A stretch of 64,000 nucleotides of DNA, from NCBI RefSeq assembly GCF_024699925.1, contig NZ_JAJOMX010000001.1, positions 1,774,001-1,838,000 of the forward strand, read 5' to 3'. This document shows, piece after piece, positions 47,775 through 56,659 of the stretch. Source of the DNA: Mesorhizobium sp. J428. Lineage in GTDB: Bacteria > Pseudomonadota > Alphaproteobacteria > Rhizobiales > Rhizobiaceae. The position numbers and the translations under genes were made by a program. Each line of letters opens with the position of its first letter. Within the stretch, counting starts at the first letter, position 1. The notes beneath the pieces were generated by a model. It was not told the origin of the DNA and searched no databases. It was given only the letters and a program-made list of their open reading frames with translations.

Positions 47775-48780
47775 TCAGGAGCCGAACGGCTTCAGCGCCT
47801 TCGCCTCTTCGGCGACCTTGGCGCGATCCGCATCCGGAAGCGGGATCAGACCCTTGTCGGCGAGATAACCTTCCGGGCCCCAGGCCGCGTCATTGGTGTA
47901 TTCCGCGATGAACTCGGCCATGCCGGGGATGACGCCGACATGCTCCTTCTTCGCGTAGATGAAGAGCGAGCGCGACACGCCGTAGTCGCCCGAGGCGATG
48001 TTCTCGAAGGTCGGCTCGACGCCGTCCACCTTGTGACCCTGCAGCTTGTCGGCGTTCTGGTCGAGGAAGGAGAAGCCGAAGATGCCGAACGCCTTGGTGT
48101 TGGCTTCGAGCTTCTGGACGATCAGGTTGTCGTTCTCGCCAGCTTCGATAAAGGCGCCATCTTCGCGGATCTCGCCGCAGCCCTTTTCATTCGCGGCCTT
48201 GACCTCTTCCTGGCAGGCAGCGTCCATGACGAGCTCGACGAAGGCGTCACGGGGTACCGGATGTCGGCGGCGGGCCGAGCACTTCGATCTTCTGCGCCGG
48301 CAGAGAGGCGTCGATGTCGGACCAGTTCACGTAGGGGTTCGCGACGACCTTGCCGTCGACCGCGACGTTCTTGGCGAGCGCCTTGAAGATCTGCTCCTTG
48401 GTCAGGTCGACCATTGTGCCGGCCTTGGAGTTGGCGAGCACGATGCCGTCGAAGCCGACCTTGATCTCGACCGGGGTAACGCCGGCGGCCTTGCAGGTCT
48501 CGAGTTCCTTTTCCTTCATGGCGCGCGAGGCGTTGGTAAAGTCGGGGGTGTTCTCGCCGACGCCGGCGCAGAACAGCTTCATGCCGCCGCCCGTGCCGGT
48601 CGATTCGACCACCGGCGTCTTGAACTGACCGCCCTGGCCCAACTTCTCGGCCACCGCGGTGGTGAACGGAAACACGGTCGACGAGCCGACGATCTGGATC
48701 TGGTCGCGCGCCGCGGCGACACCCATTGAAGCGGCGAGGGCGAGCGATGCCGCCGAAGCCGCTAGGAGAAATTTCTTCAT
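47775..48780 (-). CDS. pstS: Phosphate-binding protein PstS (single-base frameshift)
   Basis: Periplasmic phosphate receptor of about 334 residues after correction. Signal peptide MKKFLLAASAASLALAASMGVAAA; ligand segments IVGSSTVFPFTTAVAEKLGQ, ESTGTGGGMKLFC and FTNASRAMKEKE. At 48251-48254 a run of four G (C on the coding strand) breaks the frame after TSGT; removing one base gives RDAFVELVMDAACQEEV and the normal C-terminus, ending ALKPFGS. A PHO box lies about 80 bp upstream. Probably an assembly indel. Confidence 0.92.
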
Positions 48781-48859
48781 TTTGCCTACTCCCGTTCGGA
48801 ATTCGGATGGAATTCTGTCGACGCCCTGAAGGCGACACCGGTGGCATTAACGGCGCTGT

Positions 48860-48877
48860 GTTACAGTTGGATGACAG
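48860..48877 (-). promoter_or_regulatory. PHO box of the pst operon
   Basis: On the minus strand CTGTCAT-CCAA-CTGTAAC, two direct 7-bp PhoB half-sites with 4-bp spacing, about 80 bp before pstS. It should activate pstSCAB-phoU-phoB under phosphate limitation. Confidence 0.88.
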
Positions 48878-48934
48878 TTTTGTGTCCGGAATAATTCCCT
48901 TCCCGGACCGCCCCGCGCGAGGCGAGAGGCGGCA

Positions 48935-51865
48935 TCAGCCGGCGACGGTACGCGAGGCCCTGTCGTCCATCCAGAGCTCGACCTTGGCAAGCAGCGCGTT
49001 CGGGCTGATCGGCTTGGAGAGATAGTCGTCCATTCCCGCTTCCAGGCAGCGTTCGCGGTCACCCTTGAGCGCATGCGCCGTGACGCCGACGATCGGGACG
49101 CGCCCGCCGCCGCCGGCCTCGCGCTCGCGGATCGCGGCCGTGGCCTCCAGCCCGTTCATCATCGGCATCGAGATGTCCATCAGGATCATCCGTGGCTGCA
49201 GCGCCTCGAACGCCTCGAGCGCGCGCCGGCCGTTGTCGACGATCTCGAACGTATGGCCGGTCTCGCCCAGGATCTGCGTGAACACCAGCTGGTTCACCTC
49301 ATTGTCCTCGGCGACCAGGATGTCGACCCGGTGCCGCCCTTCCGCGCGGGCGGGAACCGGCTTCGGAACCTGCGGCTCCAGCCTCGATACGGCTGGCCTT
49401 TCGACCGGCGCCGCTGCGAGGACCGGCGGCGCGCGATGGCGCTGTATCGTGGTCACCAGCGCGTCGAGCAGCACCGACGAGCGGGCCGGCTTGATCAGGT
49501 GGGCATCGATATCCAGGTCGCGGTAGCTCTTGTTCGACAGCGACTGGTCCACCGAGGTCAGCAGGATCAGCGGCGTGTCCGCGAGCGCGGGATTGGCGCG
49601 CACCGCCCTCGCCACGTCGGCCCCCGTCATTCCCGGCATCTGGTAGTCCAGGATCACGCAATCGACCTTGAGCCCGAGCCGCGAGGTGGTGTCGAGCACC
49701 AGCAGGCCTTCCGGCCCGCTCTGCGCCGCGCAGGCGTCGAACGCCCAGGACCGCATTTGCTCCATCAGGATGGCGCGGTTGACCGGATTGTCGTCGACCA
49801 CCAGGATGCGCGCCCCCGTCACGTCGAGCGGCGCAACGCGGCGCGGCTTCTGGTCGGCGGCCACTGGAAGCTCCAGGCTGACCGTGAAGGTCGATCCCTC
49901 GCCCTCGGCGCTCCGCACCTCAACGCTGCCGTTCATCATCTCGACCAGCCTCGACGTGATCGCGAGGCCGAGGCCCGTGCCCTCGTGGCGGCGGGTCGAG
50001 GAGCCGTCCACCTGGCTGAATTTCTCGAAGACCAGCTTGAGCTTGTCGGCCGGGATGCCGATGCCCGTGTCGGTGACCGCAATGGTGAGCCGGGTCACGG
50101 ACCCGTCCATCTCGCCGTTGACGTCGACCAGCACATGGCCCGAATCCGTGAACTTGACGGCGTTGCCGAGCAGGTTGGTGATGATCTGGCGGATGCGGCC
50201 GACATCGCCGACGAACAGCGCCGGCAGGTCCGGTTGGACGCGCACGATCAGCTCCAGGTCCTTCTCCTTGGCCCGGGTCGAGACCAGCGTCGCCACGTCC
50301 TCGATCGCCTCGGCGAGGTTGAAGGGGGCGGGATCGAGCACGAGCTGGCCGGCGTCGATCTTCGAGAAATCGAGGATGTCGTTGATGATCTTGAGCAGCG
50401 CATTGCCCGACTTGAGGATGATGTCGGTGAAGGTGCGCTGCTTGGCATCTAGGCTCGACTTGGAGAGCAGTTCCGCCATGCCGAGCACGCCGTTCATCGG
50501 CGTGCGGATCTCGTGGCTCATATTGGCCAGGAATTCGGACTTGGCGCGGTCGGCGAGCACGGCCCGGCGCTGCGCCTGCTCCAGTTCGATCTCGCGCTGC
50601 TTCAACTCGGTCACGTCCGTGCTGGAGCCGATGAGGTGAACCGTCCCGTCGTCGAGCGACAGGCGGCTCTTGCGGGCGATCAGTTGCCTGGCCGACCCGT
50701 CGCGATGGGTCAGTGTCTCCTCGGTCTCGTTGACGATGCCGGTGGAAAGGACGGCGAGGTCGCGATGCGCAAAGTCCTCGCCCTGGACGCCGAACAGGTC
50801 GAGGTCGCTGCGGCCGGCGGCCTCGTCCTTGCCAATGCCGGTCAGCGCGCACCAGGCCTTGTTGACGAAGCGGATCGAGAGGTCGTCGTCCTTGACATAG
50901 GCCGCGACCGGTAGCTCGTCGAGCACATGCCGGAACAGGTCGATCTGGCGCGTGAAGTCGCGCAGGGCAGCCTCTCGTTCCCTGATCTCGGAAATGTCGA
51001 AGATGAAGCCGGCGACATAGTCGTTGCCGCTGCCGGTGCGGATGCGGTTCTTGCGCACGATGCGCGACTTGCCGACGCCGTCGACCTCGAAGTCTTCCTC
51101 GACCTCGTAGGCTTCGCCGGTCTCCAGCACCCGGCGTTCCGTCATCTCGAACTGCGCCACGTCTGCCGACGTGATGAAATCGCCGCCGCGCCTGCCCGTC
51201 ATCTGCGCCGGCGTCACGCCGAACATGCTTGCGAACGCCTCGTTGACGTAGACGAAGCGAAGCTGGCTGTCCTTGACGAACACAGGGTTGTTGATGCCGT
51301 CGATCACCGCGTCGGCGAGGCCGGCCCGCTCGAGCGCCTCCGCGAGCTCCGCCTCGCGCTGCTTCAGGTCGGAAATGTCGAAATAGGTCACCAGGCGCTT
51401 GCCGCCTGACAGTTCCGTGACCTCGTAGACCATGGTGTAGCCGTCCGCCCGGCGGAACTCCTTCGGCGGCACGCTGCCGGCGGAGATCTCGCGCAGCCGG
51501 GTGGCCACGTAGTCCTCCCATCTGTCGTCGGCAACGTCGTAGACGCCGTTGTGGCGGTTGATGTCCATCAGCGCCCGGAACGGGCTGCCGACCGAGACGT
51601 CCCGCGGCGTCACTTTCCAGATGTCGTAGAAGGCGCGGTTGATGACCTCCGCGCGCAGGTCGGCGTCCAGCACCACGACGCCCATGCGCATGGCGTCGAC
51701 GGTCCGCTGCAGGTCTTCCAGCAATTCGCTCGTCCGACGGTCGACCGCAACGCCGGGCAGGCGCATGTATTCGTCGCCGGCCTTCGCGGATTCGCCGGGC
51801 ATGTCGCTCGACGCCTCGCCCAAGGTCAAAATTCCGTCCCCTTTGCACGCCCCTCGATTAACCAT
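48935..51865 (-). CDS. Hybrid sensor histidine kinase with three PAS domains and two receivers
   Basis: A 976-residue cytoplasmic protein with no membrane helix. PAS domains at about 50-170, 180-300 and 310-425 (each ending in a DISDLKQ, DISEIRE or DVTELKQ helix); HisKA with phosphoacceptor H in NMSHEIRTPMNGVLGMAELL near 455; HATPase with NLLGNAVKFTDSG and GTGLGLAITSRLVEMM; receivers at about 695-815 (CVILDYQMPGMTG) and 855-965 (MILMDISMPMMNG). Start ATG 51865 lacks a good ribosome site; a downstream TTG or ATG is possible. Signal unknown. Confidence 0.9.
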   Translation of the reverse strand: MVNRGACKGDGILTLGEASSDMPGESAKAGDEYMRLPGVAVDRRTSELLEDLQRTVDAMRMGVVVLDADLRAEVINRAFYDIWKVTPRDVSVGSPFRALMDINRHNGVYDVADDRWEDYVATRLREISAGSVPPKEFRRADGYTMVYEVTELSGGKRLVTYFDISDLKQREAELAEALERAGLADAVIDGINNPVFVKDSQLRFVYVNEAFASMFGVTPAQMTGRRGGDFITSADVAQFEMTERRVLETGEAYEVEEDFEVDGVGKSRIVRKNRIRTGSGNDYVAGFIFDISEIREREAALRDFTRQIDLFRHVLDELPVAAYVKDDDLSIRFVNKAWCALTGIGKDEAAGRSDLDLFGVQGEDFAHRDLAVLSTGIVNETEETLTHRDGSARQLIARKSRLSLDDGTVHLIGSSTDVTELKQREIELEQAQRRAVLADRAKSEFLANMSHEIRTPMNGVLGMAELLSKSSLDAKQRTFTDIILKSGNALLKIINDILDFSKIDAGQLVLDPAPFNLAEAIEDVATLVSTRAKEKDLELIVRVQPDLPALFVGDVGRIRQIITNLLGNAVKFTDSGHVLVDVNGEMDGSVTRLTIAVTDTGIGIPADKLKLVFEKFSQVDGSSTRRHEGTGLGLAITSRLVEMMNGSVEVRSAEGEGSTFTVSLELPVAADQKPRRVAPLDVTGARILVVDDNPVNRAILMEQMRSWAFDACAAQSGPEGLLVLDTTSRLGLKVDCVILDYQMPGMTGADVARAVRANPALADTPLILLTSVDQSLSNKSYRDLDIDAHLIKPARSSVLLDALVTTIQRHRAPPVLAAAPVERPAVSRLEPQVPKPVPARAEGRHRVDILVAEDNEVNQLVFTQILGETGHTFEIVDNGRRALEAFEALQPRMILMDISMPMMNGLEATAAIREREAGGGGRVPIVGVTAHALKGDRERCLEAGMDDYLSKPISPNALLAKVELWMDDRASRTVAG

Positions 51866-51889
51866 ACGAGGGCAACGCTTAACGATCCG

Positions 51890-52579
51890 CTAAGCATGAA
51901 TCCGGCTGGACGCGTGCTTCGGATCCTCGCCGGCGCGGCGCGCATGCTCGGCGCAGACGCGCAGGATGACGACGGCGCCCTTGAGCAGCTCGTCGCGGCT
52001 CAGCGTGAACAGGCGGCTGGCGCGGGCTGGATCGACCGCGGACAGCTGGTCGTCGAGGAACGGCACGTGGACGAAGCCCGATATCTTCGGACCGAACCGC
52101 GAGATCGTGCCGGAGCGCGACAGGTAGAAGACATGGTTGCACAGATAGGCGCCGGCATTGGACGAGAGCTGCACCGGCAGGCCCTCGGCTTCGAGTGCCG
52201 CCGCGATGTCGGGCAGCGGCAGCGTCGAGCGCAAGGTCGCAGGCCCCTCGCAGACGCGCGCCTGCGCCGGCAGCAGCCCCGCCGCATCGACGGCGAGCGT
52301 CGACGAGCGGTTGCGCGCCGTGGATTCGAGGCGGAAGCCGCGTGCCGTGTCGGCGAGGCCGAAAAGCACCGCCACGTCCGCCGCGAACGCCGCCCCGATC
52401 TCGCCGAGCGCCTGCGGCGCGCGTGCATATTCGACGGGCAGCACCAGCGTGCGCAGCTCGACGGCCGGCCCGAGATCGGGAGCAGCCTTCTCGAGCAGCT
52501 CCATCAGTACCTCGGTCGGATTGACCGGCGCACGCGGGAAGGCGGAGAAGCCCGTGGTGAGAATGCGAAGTGGGGTCAT
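51890..52579 (-). CDS. pcp: Pyroglutamyl-peptidase I
   Basis: Cytosolic cysteine peptidase (C15) of 229 residues removing N-terminal pyroglutamate. Catalytic candidates are E85 in GFRLEST, C147 in SSNAGAYLCNHVFY and H171 in GFVHVPFL. N-terminus ILTTGFSAFPRAPVNPTEVL is the family pattern. AAGGACCGAC precedes ATG 52579. Fifteen bp upstream lies the sulfotransferase-like gene stop, so the two may be co-transcribed. Confidence 0.9.
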   Translation of the reverse strand: MTPLRILTTGFSAFPRAPVNPTEVLMELLEKAAPDLGPAVELRTLVLPVEYARAPQALGEIGAAFAADVAVLFGLADTARGFRLESTARNRSSTLAVDAAGLLPAQARVCEGPATLRSTLPLPDIAAALEAEGLPVQLSSNAGAYLCNHVFYLSRSGTISRFGPKISGFVHVPFLDDQLSAVDPARASRLFTLSRDELLKGAVVILRVCAEHARRAGEDPKHASSRIHA

Positions 52580-52594
52580 GTCGGTCCTTGCAGC

Positions 52595-53704
52595 CTATTC
52601 CTTGGCCTCCCGTTCGAGATAGCGGCCATACATGGCGCTGGCGAGGCGCGCGGCCACGGCAGCCTGTCTGCGCAGCACGATATCGGGGTCGGCGCGTCGC
52701 CGCTGAGCCTCCCGAGCGATCGCCTCCTCGACGGCGTCCCGCGTCACGATCCGCCTCGGCCGGAAATACTCCTCGGCCAGCCCGTATTCCAGGCAGAAGG
52801 CGCGGTTGGACGCCTGAAAGCGGGTGTCGACGAAATCCTTCAGCACATCGAGGAAATCATCCTGTTCGGGCTGCTCGGCAGGAAGACGGAAGCCGCTGTT
52901 CCCGTCGAAGAAGGCGGCATGCTGATGCGGCCCCGGAGCCGGCAGACCGAGCTCGACAGCGAGATGGACGGCCTCGACCAGATCGGGGTCGAACTGCGCG
53001 TTCGCCGGCGTCTCGTCCATGTCGGCCAGCGCTGGCGAGGAAAGCCCGCATCGCTTGTAGAAGTCGGCGAGCAGGGAGAACCGATATCCTTCGCGCGGGA
53101 TGAAGCCGGCCGAAACCTTGACGCCGAAAGGCGCCAGCATGCGGGCGATCTCGCCATAGACCGCGTGCCAGTCGAGGATGAAGTCGTTCGAGAGCTGGCG
53201 CGCCGAACGCATGTCGGTCTTCACGGCCGCGATGAAGCAGGCCTCCAGCCCGGTAAAATGCAGCGGCTCAAGGCCCGCCGCGCGCAAGGCGGCTCCCACC
53301 TCGCTCGTCCGCTCGGGCGAGCGGAACAGCCACTGGCTGTAGGCGGACTGGATGAAGCCGGACTGCCGCCGCGAATAGCCGACCACCGTGACGTCCTCCA
53401 CCACCGGGCGCAGCAGCGCCACGATGTTGCGCAGTGCCACGGGACGCTGGAACATCGCTTCATGGCTGATGACCACTTGGTCGCCACACGCGAACAGGCC
53501 GGACGCGATGTCGAGGAGCCTGGCGGCCGCGTCGGGGACAACCGTCTCCTCGATGAGCTGTTGCAGTAGCGCCAGCGGCAACATGACCGAATGCCCATGG
53601 AACGGGCTCCCCTCCCGGGCGATCTCCCTCTGGATCGACGACGAGCCGCATTTCGCGGGACCGACGTGCAGGATCAGCGACTTGGCCAAAACGGTCCTCG
53701 GCAT
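52595..53704 (-). CDS. Sulfotransferase-like protein
   Basis: A 369-residue protein whose N-terminal KSLILHVGPAKCGSSSIQRE matches the PAPS-binding P-loop of the sulfotransferase family (usual form HVGxxKTGTTxIQ). A later segment VVGYSRRQSGFIQSAYSQWL fits the second, 3'-phosphate-binding motif. The rest is not recognisable. CGGAGCC precedes ATG 53704. Substrate unknown; a surface polysaccharide would be typical for such proteins. Confidence 0.65.
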   Translation of the reverse strand: MPRTVLAKSLILHVGPAKCGSSSIQREIAREGSPFHGHSVMLPLALLQQLIEETVVPDAAARLLDIASGLFACGDQVVISHEAMFQRPVALRNIVALLRPVVEDVTVVGYSRRQSGFIQSAYSQWLFRSPERTSEVGAALRAAGLEPLHFTGLEACFIAAVKTDMRSARQLSNDFILDWHAVYGEIARMLAPFGVKVSAGFIPREGYRFSLLADFYKRCGLSSPALADMDETPANAQFDPDLVEAVHLAVELGLPAPGPHQHAAFFDGNSGFRLPAEQPEQDDFLDVLKDFVDTRFQASNRAFCLEYGLAEEYFRPRRIVTRDAVEEAIAREAQRRRADPDIVLRRQAAVAARLASAMYGRYLEREAKE

Positions 53705-53809
53705 GGTTGGCTCCGCGATCCGTCCTCGTCCGGACACGGCGCCCGTTCCGTCGGAAGGCGAACCACGGCGGTATTGCCTCTCATTCTTCGCAGAGTGTGT
53801 GGCCGTCTT

Positions 53810-54460
53810 TCAAGGCCGTCCGCCGGGCCTTTGCCACCGCGTCAGCGTCACCCCGTTATCCGGGTCGATCGCCTGCCTCTCGAAGGGTGCAAGCCCGGTC
53901 GCGGCAAGCACCGCGCGCGGATGACCGGCGCCGAAACAGGATATGCCGCCCGGAAGGACGAACGGCTCGACCTCCGCCAGCATGAACTCGTCGTAGAGCG
54001 GCAGGAAATGGTCGAACACCCGCTGGCCGCCGGTGACCGCGACCACGCCCTCCGGCACGTCCAGCCGCGCGAGCAGCTCACCGACCGGCAGGCCGGCCGG
54101 ATTGTAGAACGTCGCCAGCGGATCGGCCGCATCAGGCGCCAACTGCTCCACCGAACTGGTGAAGACGAGCCTGCGCCGCCCCGGATTGGGATGCCGCCCG
54201 TGGCCGAGGCTGCCGAGGACGACGAGGCTCGACCGGTCGAGCGCCGCCTGGAAGATCGCCCAGTCGGCATCGTTCCTCAGCGGCGCAGGCATCAGCCCCT
54301 GCGCGTCGGCAATCATGCCGTCGGCCGAAACGATGGCATGGCCGACGACGCGATAGGACGTTCCATGGCTGGAGAGTATCGGCAGGATGCTGTTCCTCGA
54401 ATTCGCACGGGCCGTCGTGACCCGCGAGCCTTCGGTATCGGCAGGCCAGCGCGGCGGCAA
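53810..54460 (-). CDS. RibD/dihydrofolate reductase-like protein, start uncertain
   Basis: The recognisable part begins SYRVVGHAIVSADGMIADAQ and runs VVLGSLGHGRHPNPGRRRLV, VVAVTGGQRVFDHFLPLYDE, FMLAEVEPFVLPGG, the RibD-C/DHFR-like fold binding NADPH and a pteridine or pyrimidine. The open frame reaches 54460 (TTG), but no good start exists; an ATG at 54366 just before the conserved part is one base out of frame and lacks a ribosome site. A further indel or an unusual start is possible. Confidence 0.6.
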   Translation of the reverse strand: MPPRWPADTEGSRVTTARANSRNSILPILSSHGTSYRVVGHAIVSADGMIADAQGLMPAPLRNDADWAIFQAALDRSSLVVLGSLGHGRHPNPGRRRLVFTSSVEQLAPDAADPLATFYNPAGLPVGELLARLDVPEGVVAVTGGQRVFDHFLPLYDEFMLAEVEPFVLPGGISCFGAGHPRAVLAATGLAPFERQAIDPDNGVTLTRWQRPGGRP

Positions 54461-54483
54461 GCCTCGGAAATACCAGCGGTCCT

Positions 54484-54705
54484 ATGTGGCCGAGGTCGCG
54501 CCGGAATGAGGTCGCCAAGATCGCTAAGTTGGATGAGGCCGAAAACTACGTGACAATGGCCTATCGCGGTGTCGCCAAGTCGGCGGAAGCGATGCGTGAC
54601 CTTCCCGTCGAAGAGCGCGGCGAGGCAGGCCACAAGGCTGCGAAAGAGGCCGAAGCGGCGCTGGGGCTGGCGTTGAGCGACCTCGCGCCTATCCGAACAA
54701 ATTGA
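54484..54705 (+). CDS. Short helical protein or gene remnant
   Basis: A 73-codon frame with plausible composition: AKIAKLDEAENYVTMAYRGV, AGHKAAKEAEAALGLALSDL. It is predicted all helical. There is no convincing ribosome site, and its end overlaps the convergent AT-rich gene by 17 bp. It may be the truncated edge of a gene at an insertion boundary. No family recognised. Confidence 0.35.
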   Translation: MWPRSRRNEVAKIAKLDEAENYVTMAYRGVAKSAEAMRDLPVEERGEAGHKAAKEAEAALGLALSDLAPIRTN

Positions 54706-55417
54706 TACCCGCGAAGGTTTCAAGTACAGACTTTGCGCCCGAAACGACTAAGCTTGAAATAACAGCGCCAATGAATACACGGTGTGTCCAGGCGCGATCT
54801 TTATTCTCTTCAAGAACATTGACAGGGAATGCCCATTTTATATAACCCGCAAAAGTCCGATAAAGCAAAATTGATATACCAAGGCTATAGATGTAAAAAG
54901 GAATTCGAAAAGACACGTTCGGTCCGTCGCTAGGAAAGAAGCGGTCCATAAAATGGGTAATCCAATACAGTGAATAGGGTAGAGCTATGAGCCAAAGTCC
55001 AATGTCATATGCGAATTTGGCATGAATAAATGAATACCATTTCATCGCCGTGGTTAATTTTTTGGAGGCGATATTTCGGCAAGCGCGGAAGAAGACAATA
55101 TCTTCGGATTTGATATAGACTTGACTGTCATTTCTGGTAGGCTCAGAAACAAGCGGGTTTGGATCAAATACAGGCGGCTTACTAAACGTGATTGTCACTG
55201 CGAATCTATTTGGCGGCAACGTATCTGGCGACTCAGCTTGCCAAGCAGTAGTGTTGGTGAAGAATATACGTTCAATGTTCGAGGGTAAATTCTTTGCAGT
55301 GAAGATGTCTTCATTGCTGCCATAGCTAGTCTGTCCGTCGTATCCGATGATTGATACGGTCACTCGAAAAGCTCGTTTTCGTATTCTCTCATTTCTTTGA
55401 AACGAACTCTTCGTCAT
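54689..55417 (-). CDS. Unknown membrane protein in AT-rich islet
   Basis: A 242-residue protein. Residues 1-115 are soluble and look beta-rich (RAFRVTVSIIGYDGQTSYGS, RFAVTITFSKPPVFD); residues 120-242 hold three or four membrane helices (YDIGLWLIALPYSLYWITHF, FRIPFYIYSLGISILLYRTF, VFIGAVISSLVVSGAK). Base and codon use are clearly AT-richer than the neighbours, a sign of transfer. The start overlaps the end of the small gene upstream by 29 bp, suggesting coupling. I do not recognise it; a toxin-like or defence effector is only a guess. Confidence 0.65.
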   Translation of the reverse strand: MTKSSFQRNERIRKRAFRVTVSIIGYDGQTSYGSNEDIFTAKNLPSNIERIFFTNTTAWQAESPDTLPPNRFAVTITFSKPPVFDPNPLVSEPTRNDSQVYIKSEDIVFFRACRNIASKKLTTAMKWYSFIHAKFAYDIGLWLIALPYSLYWITHFMDRFFPSDGPNVSFRIPFYIYSLGISILLYRTFAGYIKWAFPVNVLEENKDRAWTHRVFIGAVISSLVVSGAKSVLETFAGINLFG

Positions 55418-55601
55418 TCATATCGGATGGTTTTACAAGTTTCGATATGATCCGGTCGCCTTCAGCCCTTACTAGAGCTTCATATTCGCGGAAGGCCGAC
55501 TTGATCTGCAGCAGATTTAAGTGAACGCCGCGCAATTCGATGGCATCTTCATACCATTGCTCGTCTATCTCCGCTTCCTGCGCGAGAACTTCATTTGCCA
55601 T
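55389..55601 (-). CDS. Unknown small acidic protein in AT-rich islet
   Basis: A 70-residue acidic, helical protein (MANEVLAQEAEIDEQWYEDA, LLQIKSAFREYEALVRAEGD, ending MNDEEFVSKK). No signal or membrane segment. ATG 55601 has AGG upstream. It overlaps the following membrane-protein gene by 29 bp, so the pair is probably functionally linked, for example a regulator or antidote and its membrane partner. Family unknown. Confidence 0.6.
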   Translation of the reverse strand: MANEVLAQEAEIDEQWYEDAIELRGVHLNLLQIKSAFREYEALVRAEGDRIISKLVKPSDMNDEEFVSKK

Positions 55602-55762
55602 TTGGCTTCGCCTGATCAGATGAGATTCACCTAAACGTCTTACTACCATACAACCAAAAGCCGTGGGATAGAGACTTCGGCGCTCCCACACCTATTCTCT
55701 GTGCAGGGCGCGCGCTAGCCCCCCGGCGCACCCGATAGCCTGTTCGACGTTCCTCGCGCGCT

Positions 55763-56437
55763 CTATCCCGACTTGTCCGTGTTAGATTCGGAACGCTCCA
55801 AGTCTTGCTGGTCAAACATTTCGTCCAAACGTGCTCGCTCCTGAGCCCGATCTACGCGATCATATCCGTCAACGCGCATTCTTTTGCTCCCTTGAGCGAT
55901 CCTTCGCCAATCGTTTCGAAGGTTCTTGAGGTCTTTCGCCATCGCATAAAGGGGATGTCCACCGTTTAACATGATGACTGAGTCATAGTCGCCGATGTCG
56001 AAAACATACTTGTTAGACTCACGTGCCCCCATCGGCTTCCGTCGCCACGATGTTGTAACAGTGAATGATTTCCCATCTAGAAAGGCATAGTTCCCGAGGT
56101 ATCCGTGAAGCTCTTGGCCAGGCCGCAGAACACTGATCTTCCGCAAAGGAGTTCCTCTCCGATGCTTCTCAGGATCGGTAGGAAGAGGCGGAACAAAGTC
56201 CACGCTGACATCATAGGCTACCGCAGCGCCTGTATTGGCAACCCGAACATCGAAATGGATTATCGACCACGCATTCGGCTCGACCGTTGCCACAATATGC
56301 GGACTTGATGCATTGTCCGCCATCTGCTTCGTATAACGCGCTAGCACAATAGTTGCCCATACAAGAGCAGCCGTCGCGGCAGCCGTGACAACTGTGGCGG
56401 CAACACTCCAGTCGATGGCTTCGAAGAGTGGTTGCAT
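55763..56437 (-). CDS. Membrane-anchored beta-sandwich protein, unknown function
   Basis: A 224-residue protein. One N-terminal membrane helix (VAATVVTAAATAALVWATIV, about 12-33), then a beta-sandwich-like region (HFDVRVANTGAAVAYDVSVD, KSFTVTTSWRRKPMG, about 55-150) and a charged helical C-terminus (VDRAQERARLDEMFDQQDLE). Base composition is intermediate between the islet and the host genome. It lies 150 bp from tRNA-Glu, same strand, and 160 bp before the two unknown islet genes. Seen in the sequence only; function unknown. Confidence 0.65.
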   Translation of the reverse strand: MQPLFEAIDWSVAATVVTAAATAALVWATIVLARYTKQMADNASSPHIVATVEPNAWSIIHFDVRVANTGAAVAYDVSVDFVPPLPTDPEKHRRGTPLRKISVLRPGQELHGYLGNYAFLDGKSFTVTTSWRRKPMGARESNKYVFDIGDYDSVIMLNGGHPLYAMAKDLKNLRNDWRRIAQGSKRMRVDGYDRVDRAQERARLDEMFDQQDLERSESNTDKSG

Positions 56438-56588
56438 GATTCAATCACCCGTTCCGACTCACTCGGTATAATACTGGAAGAGCGCAAGAACACAGAGACC
56501 GATATTTGTTCCGATATGTGGTCCACCGATCGAAACCGGGACCATCCGGAAAAAAATCTATAGCGATTTTAAGAGATTGTCAGTTGGG

Positions 56589-56659
56589 TACGCCCAAGGG
56601 GAATCGAACCCCTGTTTGCGCCGTGAGAGGGCGCCGTCCTAACCGCTAGACGATGGGCG
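56589..56659 (-). tRNA. tRNA-Glu (CTC)
   Basis: Folds as a cloverleaf: acceptor GCGCCCA / TGGGCGT, D-arm GTCTAGCGGTTAGGAC, anticodon arm GCGCC-CTCTCAC-GGCGC with anticodon CTC, and T-arm CAGGGGTTCGATTCCCCTT. CCA is not encoded. The 3' end faces the AT-rich islet, a common position for integration, but no integrase or duplicated tRNA end is visible. Confidence 0.95.

Noticed and set aside
54480..54720. Duplicate of the tRNA-Glu 3' end as an attachment site for the islet
   Set aside because: No copy of the T-arm/acceptor sequence could be found by eye at the far border, and no integrase is present.
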